This document shows, in pieces, positions 33,551 to 42,963 of a DNA stretch of 64,000 bases. The first letter of the stretch is position 1; every line of letters starts with the position of its first letter. A model generated the notes under the pieces. It saw only the letters and a program-made list of their open reading frames with translations, had not been told where the DNA came from and ran no database searches. The DNA comes from Arsukibacterium indicum (GTDB lineage: Bacteria > Pseudomonadota > Gammaproteobacteria > Enterobacterales > Alteromonadaceae): contig NZ_JAHRID010000008.1 in assembly GCF_019100565.1 (NCBI RefSeq), positions 62,001 through 126,000 of the forward strand. The letters run 5' to 3'. Made by a program: the position numbers and the translations under genes.

Positions 33551-34978
33551 ATGTTAAAGCACGTATCATTATGGTTAGCATTAAGTGCTGTGTTGTCGGG
33601 GCTGGCCAGCGCAGCGGATTACAGCAAATTTACTACCCCTGGCCTGGCCAAAGGCCAGATCACCCATAGCGATATTGCGCCGCTGATTAGTTACTATCAG
33701 CAACAAGACTGGCTGGAGACAACCGAGCTTGGCCGCTCGGTGGAGCAGCGGCCGGTATATCTGCTTAAAATAGGTAATGGCGAGCGCAAAGTGCTGGCCT
33801 GGTCGCAGATGCATGGCGATGAGCCTACAGCCACCGCGGCCATTTTCGATTTGCTGGCAATCATTGAAGCACAGCTGCAACAGCAGGCAGCAACCGGTGA
33901 GGGTGGCCCCGCCTGGCTGGATAAGATCACGCTGTATCTCGTCCCGATGCTAAACCCGGATGGGGCTGAGCGCAACAGCCGTTATAACGCGCTGGGCATT
34001 GACGTTAACCGTGATGCCCTAGCGCTGCAAACCCCGGAAGGCCAGCTGCTGATGCAGGCCGCTAAGCAAATTAAGCCGCATTATGGCTTTAACCTGCATG
34101 ATCAGAACCGCTATCACGCTGCTGGTGACAATAAAAAACCAGCAACTATTTCGTTGCTGGCACCGGCTTTTAATCAGGCGCGGGAGATTAACCCAAGCCG
34201 CCATGCGGCGATGCAGCTGATAAGCGCGGTAAAGCCATTACTGGATAAAACGATACCTGAGCAGCTGGGCCGTTATGATGACGAATATTCTATGCGCTCG
34301 TTTGGTGATACGTTCTCAAGTATGGGCATTAGCACTGTATTGGTAGAAGCCGGTGGCAACTATAATGACCCGTTTCGCCAACTGGCCCGCCAGCTGAATG
34401 TGCAGTTGTATTTACGCTGGCTGGAATTGATTAGTACCAGCAGCTACCGCGATTACGATTTAAGCGGTTACAACAGCATACCGATGAACAACAGTGGCGG
34501 CATGAAGGATTTAATTATCCGCCAGGTTAATTTGCCGCAGGCTAACGGCACTGGCGTGCTGGCGCGGGTCGATTTAGCCTTTAATGCCGGTGGCAATGGC
34601 CGGGGCAGTGTTACGCTGCATGAAATTGGCGATGCCCGCATTTATGGTGCTTATCACCACCTCGATGCCAGTGGGATGGATTACAGTGCAGGTAAGGCAT
34701 ACGCCTTAAACGAGCCACTGACGTTAAGCCGCGAGCGTTATCTTCAGCTACTGGCTGATGGCTATAGCCACTTTAGCGGTAACGCCGGCCACCTTACCAA
34801 CAATACTGATCTGCCGGTGGCACTGAACCCGCGCGGTGTAAACGGACCATGGCCGCAGCGCCATGCCAGCACGACTTTTTTGCTAAGCAAAGATAACAAG
34901 GTGCAGGTTGCGGTAATTAATGGCCGGCTAATCAGGCTGGTGGATGGCAGCCTGATCGATCCGTTTGCCGGCAATTAA
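33551..34978 (+). CDS. Exported M14 zinc carboxypeptidase
   Basis: Start at the ATG 33551 (AGAGGATGCC upstream) gives a clean signal peptide, MLKHVSLWLALSAVLSGLAS; an earlier ATG at 33500 adds an unlikely leader. The 475-aa enzyme has the M14 zinc ligands H-GDE in WSQMHGDEPT and His in GFNLHDQN, a substrate region ERNSRYNALGIDVNRDAL, and the catalytic Glu in STVLVEAGG. Relatives trim C-terminal residues from peptides, some from cell-wall muropeptides. A C-terminal region of about 150 residues beyond the catalytic domain is present. It stands alone between the TPR gene and a flavin reductase. Peptide substrate is not known. Confidence 0.88.
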   Translation: MLKHVSLWLALSAVLSGLASAADYSKFTTPGLAKGQITHSDIAPLISYYQQQDWLETTELGRSVEQRPVYLLKIGNGERKVLAWSQMHGDEPTATAAIFDLLAIIEAQLQQQAATGEGGPAWLDKITLYLVPMLNPDGAERNSRYNALGIDVNRDALALQTPEGQLLMQAAKQIKPHYGFNLHDQNRYHAAGDNKKPATISLLAPAFNQAREINPSRHAAMQLISAVKPLLDKTIPEQLGRYDDEYSMRSFGDTFSSMGISTVLVEAGGNYNDPFRQLARQLNVQLYLRWLELISTSSYRDYDLSGYNSIPMNNSGGMKDLIIRQVNLPQANGTGVLARVDLAFNAGGNGRGSVTLHEIGDARIYGAYHHLDASGMDYSAGKAYALNEPLTLSRERYLQLLADGYSHFSGNAGHLTNNTDLPVALNPRGVNGPWPQRHASTTFLLSKDNKVQVAVINGRLIRLVDGSLIDPFAGN

Positions 34979-34993
34979 AGCAGCACGAGTGTT

Positions 34994-35548
34994 TCAGCTT
35001 TTCTGGCCATTTAAACGCTGCTGCCAGGCCAGCAGCGCGGCCAGCAACTTGCGGACATTCGCCTGAATTTTATCATCGGTTAAATCACCGTCGTTATCAA
35101 AGGCGCCGCTGAAGGCATTGGCAAACACCTCAGGCTGATTCAGCGGGTGCAGATTTAAGTACACACACACCTGGCGTAAATGGTATTGAGAGCGTGACGA
35201 CCCCATACCGGCAGCAGAACCCATAATAGCAACAGGTTTGCCGCTTAATAAATGATTGTCAGGTTCGCGCGAAGCCCAGTCGAGTGCATTTTTCAGTGCC
35301 GGTGCCAGCGAGTAGTTATATTCCGGGCAGGCCAGCAATAAGGCATCGGCTTCGGCCATTTGTTGCAACAGGGTTTGCACGGCCGCTGGTTTTTCGCCCA
35401 GGTCTGCATTATAAAAAGGCACTTCCATTAAATCTGCCAGGTGAATTTTCATGCCGTCGGGGCTATTGGCCATGGCATAACGCACCAGCCCACGGTTAGT
35501 TGATTTTGCCCGCAGGCTGCCGCAAATTGCTAAAACATTAATACTCAT
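34994..35548 (-). CDS. NADPH-dependent FMN reductase (ChrR/YieF type)
   Basis: The ATG at 35548 has AAGGAG seven bases upstream; the frame extends further but without a ribosome site. The 184-aa product has a flavodoxin-like fold: VLAICGSLRAKSTNRGL (phosphate loop), LLACPEYNYSLAPALKNALD (flavin contact) and MGSAAGMGSSRSQYHLRQV. Family members reduce quinones, azo dyes or chromate with NAD(P)H as protective soluble enzymes. It is convergent with the carboxypeptidase, 15 bases apart, and shows no operon partner. The physiological electron acceptor cannot be read from sequence. Confidence 0.9.
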   Translation of the reverse strand: MSINVLAICGSLRAKSTNRGLVRYAMANSPDGMKIHLADLMEVPFYNADLGEKPAAVQTLLQQMAEADALLLACPEYNYSLAPALKNALDWASREPDNHLLSGKPVAIMGSAAGMGSSRSQYHLRQVCVYLNLHPLNQPEVFANAFSGAFDNDGDLTDDKIQANVRKLLAALLAWQQRLNGQKS

Positions 35549-35710
35549 CTTAACTCCTTTATATTGAGGCCGGCTTTCAGTGTAGCTCATCCGGGCCGGA
35601 AGTCTGTTTTAAGTTCAGGCTGGGTAAAGTTGGCGGGCCGACAATGACCGCTATACAGTAGCTTTCTGATACTACTAGCATTGCTACTATTTTTTTCCAC
35701 GGAGCTTGTT

Positions 35711-36223
35711 ATGCGTTACAAAGTTAGTCAGCCTGGCAGTAAATGCCATTTTAAAAATGTGTTTTACCTGCTTTTTGCCGTGACAGGCATATTTATGCTG
35801 ACCGCTTGTCAGCCCGAATCGAGCCGCCCGGCCAGTGAGCCGGCTCAGCAACAGTCGCCAACACCTGCACATGCTGACAGCGTAAATATTGCCGGCAAAT
35901 GGCAGCTGACTGAGCTGCAGCAACAGCCGGTAGACCCCGATAACAAGGTGTTTTTACAGTTTGACCCCGCTGGCCGGGTAACCGGCTATACCGGTTGCAA
36001 CAGCCTGACCGGCACCTATCAGTTGCAGGGCAGCCGCCTGAGTTTCGGCCCGCTGGCGACAACGCGCAAAGCTTGTCTGGATGAGACTGTCGAGCCACAA
36101 CTACTCGATGTACTGAACAATGTTGACAATATCAGCATTGCCGCTGATCAGTTGAGCCTGAATCGGGCCAGAATGGCGCCGCTTGCCCGCTTTAGCCGGG
36201 TGCCGGCAGCAGCAGAGCAATAA
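35711..36223 (+). CDS. META-domain (HslJ-like) lipoprotein
   Basis: The ATG at 35711 follows GGAGCTTGTT and starts a lipoprotein leader whose lipobox LTAC places the lipidated Cys at about residue 33. The mature protein has a Pro/Ser-rich spacer and one META domain: IAGKWQLTELQQQPV, GRVTGYTGCNSLTGTYQLQG, LATTRKACLDE (about 65-155). E. coli HslJ, the model member, is a heat-inducible outer-membrane protein linked to novobiocin resistance. The gene is convergent with namZ (27 bases between ends). A role in envelope stress is likely but not demonstrable here. Confidence 0.85.
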   Translation: MRYKVSQPGSKCHFKNVFYLLFAVTGIFMLTACQPESSRPASEPAQQQSPTPAHADSVNIAGKWQLTELQQQPVDPDNKVFLQFDPAGRVTGYTGCNSLTGTYQLQGSRLSFGPLATTRKACLDETVEPQLLDVLNNVDNISIAADQLSLNRARMAPLARFSRVPAAAEQ

Positions 36224-36249
36224 CGGCTCAGCCTGCTGCAGACAGTGTA

Positions 36250-37440
36250 TCAGGGGTAGAGCAAATATGGCTGACGCTGTTTGGCAAAAGCCTCAAGTCC
36301 GTTTTGCCAGCTGGCCCGGATTTGCTGCTCGCTCAGCCCCTGCTCAATTTGCTGGCGTAAGGTATCACCACCGGCCAGTTTATCCATAAAGCCCGGCGAG
36401 TTAAAAAAAGTGGCATTGTTAGCAGCAAATAAACGTTGCCAGTTAATTAAGTAGCTTAAATCCAGGCCACCGGCGTTTACCTGGCGCAGGTCCTGGCCTT
36501 TAGCTGTTGTATCTTTTAATGGCGGATTCATCGCTGCGCCGGGTGTGGCTACCGGAGTAAACGCAAACTCACCCAGGCTGAACTTATCATAACCCAGCAC
36601 CTGAAACGGGAAAGGCGTTCCCCGGCCCACGCTTAGCGGGGTAGCCTCGAAAAAGCCAAGTGACGGGTACAGGGCAATAGCCTGATCATTAGGTAAATTC
36701 GGGCTGGGCGGCACCGGCAGGCTGTAGCGCATATTACGCTGGTAATTTGCCACCGGGACGACGGTCAGCTGCAGCTGTTCGGCCTGATTAATCCAGCGTT
36801 CGCCTTTGATCATCTGCGCCAGCTCGCCAACGGTCATGCCATGTAGCAATGGTATCGGGTGCATGCCAACAAAAGACTGAAAGGCTAAATCGAGTACCGG
36901 GCCGTCAAGATAACGGCCATTCGGGTTGGGGCGGTCGAGCACCAGCATCGCAACATTGTAATCAGCAGCTGCCTGCATCAGGTAATGCATTGAGCTTATA
37001 TAGGTGTAATACCGCACGCCAACATCCTGAATATCAAAAATAACAATATCCAGCGCCTGCATTTGTTCGGCACTGGGTGCCTTATTGGCACCATACAGCG
37101 ATAGCAGCGGAATACCGGTTTTGCTGTCGATGCCAGAGCTGACAGTGGCACCGGCATCATGATCGCCCCTGAAGCCATGCTCGGGCGCAAAAATACTGAC
37201 AATATTAACTTTGTTGGCCAGCAGCACGTCTACCAGATGCTGGTTGCCGGTTAGGGATGTTTGATTGACCAGCAAGCCAACTCTTTTGCCTTGTAACAGT
37301 GGCAGATACTCTGGCAGTTGCTCTGCCCCGGGAATGATAGCGCCGGAATCTGCCGGTGTTTTTGCAACAGAAGGCGCGTCAGGGGCAGGGTGGCAACCGG
37401 CCAGCCATAGCAACAGCAGTGCGCTTAACAGACGCTTCAT
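36250..37440 (-). CDS. namZ: Exo-beta-N-acetylmuramidase NamZ (DUF1343), lipoprotein
   Basis: The 396-aa protein has a lipobox LLWLAGC (Cys16) and the DUF1343 signature: KRVGLLVNQTSLTGNQHLVD, FAPEHGFRGDHDAGATVSSG, DVGVRYYTYISSMHYLM and LDRPNPNGRYLDGPVLD. This family includes NamZ of Bacillus subtilis, which removes MurNAc from the non-reducing ends of peptidoglycan glycans. As a lipoprotein it should act in the periplasm. It is the last gene of a minus-strand operon, overlapping murQ by four bases (ATGA). With NagZ encoded nearby, alternating exo-cleavage of GlcNAc and MurNAc is the natural model. Enzyme activity is inferred from family. Confidence 0.88.
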   Translation of the reverse strand: MKRLLSALLLLWLAGCHPAPDAPSVAKTPADSGAIIPGAEQLPEYLPLLQGKRVGLLVNQTSLTGNQHLVDVLLANKVNIVSIFAPEHGFRGDHDAGATVSSGIDSKTGIPLLSLYGANKAPSAEQMQALDIVIFDIQDVGVRYYTYISSMHYLMQAAADYNVAMLVLDRPNPNGRYLDGPVLDLAFQSFVGMHPIPLLHGMTVGELAQMIKGERWINQAEQLQLTVVPVANYQRNMRYSLPVPPSPNLPNDQAIALYPSLGFFEATPLSVGRGTPFPFQVLGYDKFSLGEFAFTPVATPGAAMNPPLKDTTAKGQDLRQVNAGGLDLSYLINWQRLFAANNATFFNSPGFMDKLAGGDTLRQQIEQGLSEQQIRASWQNGLEAFAKQRQPYLLYP

Positions 37441-38357
37441 TTTGCAGCCTCCAATGCCTTACTGACGAAGCCATTGCTGGCGGCCAGGGCTTGCTGACAG
37501 CTGGCTAAATCCTGGCCGGTCAGGATCAGTAGAATGGCCAGTTTTGCATTCATGCTGGCCTGCAGCAGGGCAGCATTAGCCGTAACACTGTCGCAATCAG
37601 TGGCTTGCATTACGATCCGCACTGCCCGGGCTTCCAGCTTCTGATTGCTGGCATGTAAATCGACCATCAGGTTCTGATACACCTTGCCGCTGCGAACCAT
37701 GGCTGCGGTGCTCAGCATATTCAGCAGCATTTTCTGGGCGGTACCGGCTTTCATCCGGGTAGAGCCGGTCAGTACCTCAGGGCCCACTTCGGCACAAATA
37801 GCAATATCTGCTGCTGCCAGAATGGGGCCGCTGCTATTGCAGCTTATCGCCACCGTAGTGGCGCCCAGTTTCCGGCCATAGGCCAGGCCGCCCAGCACAT
37901 ATGGCGTGCGGCCACTGGCTGCTATGCCGACCAACACATCATCCGGGCCAAAATTAATCCCGGTCAGCTCTTCAACTGCCAGTTCCGGGCTGTCTTCAGC
38001 GCCCTCAACTGCCTGTTGAATGGCGGTAGTACCACCGGCAATCAGGCCAATCACCTGGTTAGCCGGCACACTGAAGGTTGGCGGACATTCGGCGGCATCC
38101 AGAATGCCCAGCCGGCCACTGGTACCGGCACCAAGGTAAATTAAGCGGCCGCCACAGGCAAAAGCCTGCACTATCGTGTCGACGGCCCGCGCCACTGCCG
38201 GCAAGCAAGGAGTAATGGCTGCGGCAACTGTGTGATCGGCCTGATTAATCAGACTGACAATGGCCAGACTATTCAGCTGGTCAAGTTTGGCAGACGCGGG
38301 GTTACGTGCCTCGGTACTCATGCCGGCCAGCTGTTGCAGTAATTCAGATTGACTCAT
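37437..38357 (-). CDS. murQ: N-acetylmuramic acid 6-phosphate etherase
   Basis: The 306-aa SIS-domain protein matches MurQ along its length: TEARNPASAKLDQLN near the start, GRLIYLGAGTSGRLGILDAA (sugar-phosphate site), AGGTTAIQQAVEGAEDSPE and GPEVLTGSTRMKAGTAQKM. MurQ removes D-lactate from MurNAc-6-phosphate, giving GlcNAc-6-phosphate for the amino-sugar pool. It lies between the kinase gene (33 bases upstream) and namZ (overlapping), so the operon encodes consecutive pathway steps. No nagA or nagB is in the window, so GlcNAc-6P must be processed elsewhere. Confidence 0.96.
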   Translation of the reverse strand: MSQSELLQQLAGMSTEARNPASAKLDQLNSLAIVSLINQADHTVAAAITPCLPAVARAVDTIVQAFACGGRLIYLGAGTSGRLGILDAAECPPTFSVPANQVIGLIAGGTTAIQQAVEGAEDSPELAVEELTGINFGPDDVLVGIAASGRTPYVLGGLAYGRKLGATTVAISCNSSGPILAAADIAICAEVGPEVLTGSTRMKAGTAQKMLLNMLSTAAMVRSGKVYQNLMVDLHASNQKLEARAVRIVMQATDCDSVTANAALLQASMNAKLAILLILTGQDLASCQQALAASNGFVSKALEAAK

Positions 38358-38390
38358 CAGACGCTCACTTTTTACTTGTTGAGTTATTGT

Positions 38391-39260
38391 TCAGACGCTA
38401 TGGGTGCCTGCCAGTTGTCTGGCGGCCAGAATTAGGCCGCCGTCCAGCGCATCACCGTGTGGGGGCTGCAGCAAGCTGGAAACATCAGCACTTAACAGCG
38501 ACTGGCTGCTGGCTGCCAGGCCACCCAGTAATACTACCGGTAACGCCCGGTCACCGCGGCAGCAATGAATAAGCTCGGTTATCGCAGCGGCCTGCTGACG
38601 CAGAATTTGCCGGGCCAGCGGGCAACTGCTGTGGCTGAATACCAGTGGCGCCAGCGCTGCAAAATCGGTTGCGCTGGCTTGCTTTAACCAGGGTAATACG
38701 GTGCTGACATTGTCGCCACAGTGACTGCCAAGCGCCCGGGTTAACGGACTGGTAAGCCCTTCACCGCTATCAAGTTGCCACAGTAGCTGGCGTACAGCCA
38801 GCTTGCCAAGCCAGGCGCCGCCGCCTTCGTCACCAATATTAAAGCCCCAGCCGCCAACCTGTTGCTCAGTGCCATCAGCAGCTAAGCGCATGGCAACCGA
38901 GCCGGTACCCAGCGCAACCATTACCACCGGCTGGCCATTATTGGCACCGTACAGTGAGGTACGGGCGTCGGTAGTCAGCTGCCAGGCTGCAAAATTAAGC
39001 TGCAGTTGCTGACAAAAAGCATGGTGTAATTGCGGATTGCCGGCGCCGGCCAGGCCCACACAGGCCATCACTTCATTCAGGCCAATACCGGCCTGCTGAC
39101 AGAGTTGCAAACTCAGCTGACGCACAGTACTGATGGCCAGTTCAAGGTCATTCGACAATTGGGCAGGGCCGCCGGCTGCTTGCCATTGCTGGCCGCTAAC
39201 GGCATGTTGCAACCTGGCCACAGTTTTGCTGCCGCCGCCATCAACTGCCAGTAAATACAT
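38391..39260 (-). CDS. murK: BadF/BadG-type amino-sugar kinase, probable MurNAc kinase
   Basis: The 289-aa ASKHA kinase has the phosphate-1 loop VDGGGSKTVARL at the start, VGLAGAGNPQLHHAFCQQLQ, and VVMVALGTGSVAM with GWGFNIGDEGGGAWLGKLAV as adenosine/phosphate-2 motifs. It belongs to the BcrAD_BadFG group that includes GlcNAc kinases and MurK, which phosphorylate GlcNAc or MurNAc at C6. Its start codon directly follows the symporter stop, with GGAG inside the symporter gene. Its place between a transporter and MurQ argues for MurNAc as substrate; GlcNAc or both are possible. The gene symbol is given by function and context, not proven orthology. Confidence 0.82.
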   Translation of the reverse strand: MYLLAVDGGGSKTVARLQHAVSGQQWQAAGGPAQLSNDLELAISTVRQLSLQLCQQAGIGLNEVMACVGLAGAGNPQLHHAFCQQLQLNFAAWQLTTDARTSLYGANNGQPVVMVALGTGSVAMRLAADGTEQQVGGWGFNIGDEGGGAWLGKLAVRQLLWQLDSGEGLTSPLTRALGSHCGDNVSTVLPWLKQASATDFAALAPLVFSHSSCPLARQILRQQAAAITELIHCCRGDRALPVVLLGGLAASSQSLLSADVSSLLQPPHGDALDGGLILAARQLAGTHSV

Positions 39261-40841
39261 TTAATTCTCCAGGTTATTGGCCATTGCCGACGTCTTTGCC
39301 GGCGGCGGGTTGCCTGCCATGCATACCAGCCAGGCAACCAGGGTGCCCAGGCATAATTGCCAGGTAAAGCCCAGGTCAAATGCAGCCAGCTCAGGGCTGA
39401 TAAACTGCAACAGGTATGGCTGCATTAACAGGGTCACTGTAAAGCCGGTCAGCAGTGCCGCAGTAACGCTGGTGCTGTTGCCTCTTTTGCTGAACAGTGC
39501 GGTAAAAAACACCCCAAGTAAACCGCTGTACGAAAACACCATCACACTCAGTGCAAACGCCAGTAACGGCATATCAGAATATTGCTGCCAGTAAAAACAG
39601 ACGATGGCCATTACCGATAAGGTTACTGCAGTTAACAACATGGCCCACTGGCCAGCTCTGACATAGTGGCGCTCACTGGTTGCAAGCTGCTGCCGCTGGC
39701 GCCAGGGTTGATAAATATCGGCCACCAGCACTGAAGCCATTGAGTTTAAGCCGGAGGTAATGGTGGACAGTGCAGCTGCAATAACGCCCACTACCACCAG
39801 ACCACGCAAACCTGACGGCATTTCGTTTAATACATAATACATAAAGACCGTAATTTGTTCACCGCCAAAACTGCTGCTGTAGCTGGCACTATTACTGAAT
39901 ACGTCCGGGCGTTGATAATAAATATATAATAATAAGCCAATAACGATAAACACCAGCATTACCGGGATCACCATAAGCGCTGATGATAACAGCGCTTTGG
40001 CGCCACCTGCGGCGGTTTTACAGGTTAGTACCCGTTGGGTCATATCCTGATCCAGGCCAAAGGCCGCGATATTCAGCAGCACAAAACCGGTCAGGGCAGA
40101 CCAGATGGTAAACACGCCGCTGCTGCTTAAGTCGGGCCGAAAATCAAATAACAGTAATTTAGAGGTGCCATCGGCCAACGGTTCGCTCAAAACCTTGTAT
40201 AAACTGACGAGATCCAGTTGCAGGCTGCTGTAAAGATAGCCAAGTACCACCAGTGCCGCTGTGACATACACCGCGCATTGCATAGCGTCGGTATAAATAA
40301 CCGAGCGAATACCGCCGGCCATCGTACAGGCCAGGCCGATAACAGCCAGCAAGGCGATTGCGGTAACAACACTGGTTGCCTCAATGTTGTTAAACAACAG
40401 CATGGCGACGGCCAACGCCGCCATATAAAGGCGGGCCCCACTGGCAAATACCCGGCCAAACAAATACATTTTGCCGGCATGGTTTTTAGCGGTGGCATTA
40501 AAGCGGCTTTCCAGCAACTCGTAAACAGTGGTGACTTTTAGCTGATAATAGCGGGGGATCAGCCATTTAATAACCAGTAAGGTGGCAATAATGGCACCAA
40601 TGTTGGTTGCCAGATAGCTTAAATTACCCCGAAATCCCATGTCGGGGCCGCCCAGAAAGGTTGCTGCAGATTGCGAAGTTGCCAGCACCGATATCGCCAC
40701 CAGAAAAGGCGGCATGGCATTGCCACCGAGAAAATAATCACTGCTGCTGTTGGCCCGGCGTCGGTTTACCCAGATTGCCAGGGTGGCCAGCAACAAAAAA
40801 TAACCAAAAAAAACCGTCCAGTCTAATAACGTCAATTGCAT
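39261..40841 (-). CDS. SSS-family sodium/solute symporter, probable MurNAc transporter
   Basis: The 526-aa membrane protein has about thirteen helices and sodium:solute symporter motifs. Examples are NRRRANSSSDYFLGGNAMPP (cytoplasmic loop then helix), GLACTMAGGIRSVIYTDAMQ, GLDQDMTQRVLTCKTAAGGA and AALSTITSGLNSMASVLVAD. Members move sugars, sialic acid, nucleosides or amino acids with sodium. It is first in the operon with the kinase, murQ and namZ, so the cargo is probably MurNAc or a muramyl disaccharide. This parallels the murTKQ operon of Tannerella as I recall it. The 168-base divergent region to nagZ holds candidate operator dyads. Confidence 0.87.
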   Translation of the reverse strand: MQLTLLDWTVFFGYFLLLATLAIWVNRRRANSSSDYFLGGNAMPPFLVAISVLATSQSAATFLGGPDMGFRGNLSYLATNIGAIIATLLVIKWLIPRYYQLKVTTVYELLESRFNATAKNHAGKMYLFGRVFASGARLYMAALAVAMLLFNNIEATSVVTAIALLAVIGLACTMAGGIRSVIYTDAMQCAVYVTAALVVLGYLYSSLQLDLVSLYKVLSEPLADGTSKLLLFDFRPDLSSSGVFTIWSALTGFVLLNIAAFGLDQDMTQRVLTCKTAAGGAKALLSSALMVIPVMLVFIVIGLLLYIYYQRPDVFSNSASYSSSFGGEQITVFMYYVLNEMPSGLRGLVVVGVIAAALSTITSGLNSMASVLVADIYQPWRQRQQLATSERHYVRAGQWAMLLTAVTLSVMAIVCFYWQQYSDMPLLAFALSVMVFSYSGLLGVFFTALFSKRGNSTSVTAALLTGFTVTLLMQPYLLQFISPELAAFDLGFTWQLCLGTLVAWLVCMAGNPPPAKTSAMANNLEN

Positions 40842-40934
40842 GGCGAAGTTCCCGACACATCGTATTAGGGTTAATTTTTATTTAGCAGCGCACCACTACT
40901 GGCGGGCGCACGTTTTTTTTGTTTTACTGCAAGC

Positions 40935-40992
40935 TGTTACTTTAACAACGATTACCGTAGCACAGTTGTTGTTAACGAAGGTTACCTTAACA
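40935..40992. promoter_or_regulatory. TGTTA dyads in the symporter/nagZ divergent region
   Basis: Two inverted repeats lie here: TGTTA-CTT-TAACA (40935-40947, perfect) and TGTTAA-N11-TTAACA (40970-40992, perfect 6-bp arms). They sit between the divergent starts at 40841 and 41010. A related dyad occurs at 60382-60407 in the other cell-wall-related divergent region, suggesting one regulator, perhaps the RpiR protein at 63100-63945. Confidence 0.4.
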
Positions 40993-41009
40993 CAAGCGGA
41001 GAAAACAGT

Positions 41010-42962
41010 GTGGCAGAACAGCAGAAAGGGCGGCAACGAAAATGGCTGGGTTGGGGTATCTGCAGCTGGGTTTTATCGGGTGCGCTGGTTATGAGCAGTC
41101 AGGCTGAGGTCACTTCAGCTGCCGCCCAGCCCACAGTCCGGCAAATGCTGGGCCAGAAGCTGATGCTGGATTTACGCTATTACTGCTCTGAACCTACCGC
41201 TGCTGGAAAATGCCGCACACCGTTAACCAGCCTGCCACCGGAGCTGGCCAAACTTATCAGTCAGTATGATATTGGCGGCGTTATATTATTTGCAGAGAAC
41301 CTGCAGCACAGTGAGCAAATTATTGGCCTGAACCGGCAGTTACAGCAGGCCGCGGCGCGTTCTGCCCTGAAGCAGCCATTATTTATTGGTATTGATCAGG
41401 AAGGCGGGCGGGTGGCCCGTTTACCCCGCGAGCTGGCAACGTCGTTCAGTGGCAATATGGCTATCGGTGCCACGTACCCTGAGCATGGCAGCCACTTTGC
41501 AGAACTGGCTGGTGCCATTACGGCTGCCGAGTTGTTGGCACTGGGTATTAACGTAAATTTTGCACCGACGGTTGATGTTAATGTTAATCCGGACAACCCG
41601 GTAATTAACGTGCGGGCTTTTGCCGAGGATCCAGCTGTGGTCGCTGAGCTTGGCGGTGCGATGACGGCTGCCATGCAGCAACAGGGGGTTATTGCCGCGT
41701 TGAAACATTTTCCGGGCCATGGCGATACCCATGTTGACAGCCATCTGGGTTTGCCGCGCGTTGAGCATAGTCGGGAGCAGATTGATCAGGTTGATCTACT
41801 GCCGTTTACTGAAATAATTAACAAGCACCAGCCAGGGATGATTATGACCGCTCATATTCAATATCCGGCGCTGGACAGTAGCACCTTTACCGCCAAAGAC
41901 GGCCAGCAGATGATTAAGCCGGCAACCTTATCAAGGGCTATCCTGCATGATCTGCTGCGCCAGCAGATGAGTTATAACGGGCTTATTGTTACCGATGCGC
42001 TGGATATGGCGGGTATCAGCCACTTTTTCAGCCCGCATGATGCGGTGATTGCGACTTTCCAGGCGGGTGCTGATATTGCGCTGATGCCGGTTAAATTACA
42101 AAGCCCGGCCGAACTGGCTGATCTGGCGGCATTGTTAACCGCGTTGGAACAAGCGGTGGCCGATGGTCAGCTGAATAAAAGCGAGTTGTTTGGTTCATAC
42201 CAGCGGATAACACAACTTAAGCAGCAGTATCCGTTACTGCCAGAGGATACTGCTGCCGGGCAGCTGGCAAAAGCGAACGACCTGCTAGGCAGTGCAGCGC
42301 ATCGTAAGGCCGAGCTGGCGCTGGCTCAGGCTGCCATTACCCGGATCCCGCTGCCACAAAACGATAAAAATACGGCGCTGCCAGCGCTTAGCGGCAAGCA
42401 GATTGTGCTGCTAATGCCAGACAGTAATAAAGCAGCAGCACTTAGCCTGGCCTTACAGCAACAAAGCCCGCAACCACTGACGATTAGCAGCCTTAGTTTA
42501 TTACAGGACAACCTGACTGAGGCCGCTGCCCTGCTAACCAATGCCGATGTCGTGATCAGCGCCTTCATTACGCCAATGCCGTCTCTGGCAGAAATTGGCG
42601 GCATGGATGATATCAGTGCGCTGGGGCCACTGGCGGCCCGCTATCAGCGGCAGCAGCAGGACTTTCTGAACTTGTTACGCCAGGTAGCACAACAACAAAC
42701 GCCACATGTGTTTATCAGTCTGCGTGCGCCATATGATGCTGCTGTCTATGGCCAGTATGCTGATGTCAGCCTGGCCAGCTATGCCTACAACAGCGAAGAT
42801 AAGGCCATTGCTGCTGGTGATCCGGGCGCGACTTATACGGCACTGGCCCGGGTATTGCTCGGCCAGGTTGCTGCAAAGGGGCGTTTGCCGGTTACCGTCG
42901 ACAGCCAGCTAGCCACGTCGTTAGCGCCGGCGGCAGACGATAGTGACAGGCAGGGCCGTTAA
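41010..42962 (+). CDS. nagZ: Exported GH3 beta-N-acetylhexosaminidase (NagZ type) with C-terminal domain
   Basis: The start is GTG 41010 with GCGGAG upstream; residues 11-33 form a signal peptide (WLGWGICSWVLSGALVMSS). The GH3 barrel has GIDQEGGRVARLPR (128-140) and the NagZ catalytic loop KHFPGHGDTHVDSH (232-245) with an Asp239/His241 dyad. The probable nucleophile is Asp329 in LIVTDALDMAG. At 650 aa it is much longer than cytoplasmic E. coli NagZ (about 340) and has a second domain (about 440-640), as in Bacillus NagZ. It removes terminal GlcNAc from peptidoglycan fragments outside the cytoplasm, exposing MurNAc for NamZ. It is divergent from the salvage operon and followed at once by the COG4299 gene. 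Confidence 0.9.
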   Translation: MAEQQKGRQRKWLGWGICSWVLSGALVMSSQAEVTSAAAQPTVRQMLGQKLMLDLRYYCSEPTAAGKCRTPLTSLPPELAKLISQYDIGGVILFAENLQHSEQIIGLNRQLQQAAARSALKQPLFIGIDQEGGRVARLPRELATSFSGNMAIGATYPEHGSHFAELAGAITAAELLALGINVNFAPTVDVNVNPDNPVINVRAFAEDPAVVAELGGAMTAAMQQQGVIAALKHFPGHGDTHVDSHLGLPRVEHSREQIDQVDLLPFTEIINKHQPGMIMTAHIQYPALDSSTFTAKDGQQMIKPATLSRAILHDLLRQQMSYNGLIVTDALDMAGISHFFSPHDAVIATFQAGADIALMPVKLQSPAELADLAALLTALEQAVADGQLNKSELFGSYQRITQLKQQYPLLPEDTAAGQLAKANDLLGSAAHRKAELALAQAAITRIPLPQNDKNTALPALSGKQIVLLMPDSNKAAALSLALQQQSPQPLTISSLSLLQDNLTEAAALLTNADVVISAFITPMPSLAEIGGMDDISALGPLAARYQRQQQDFLNLLRQVAQQQTPHVFISLRAPYDAAVYGQYADVSLASYAYNSEDKAIAAGDPGATYTALARVLLGQVAAKGRLPVTVDSQLATSLAPAADDSDRQGR

Positions 42963-42963
42963 G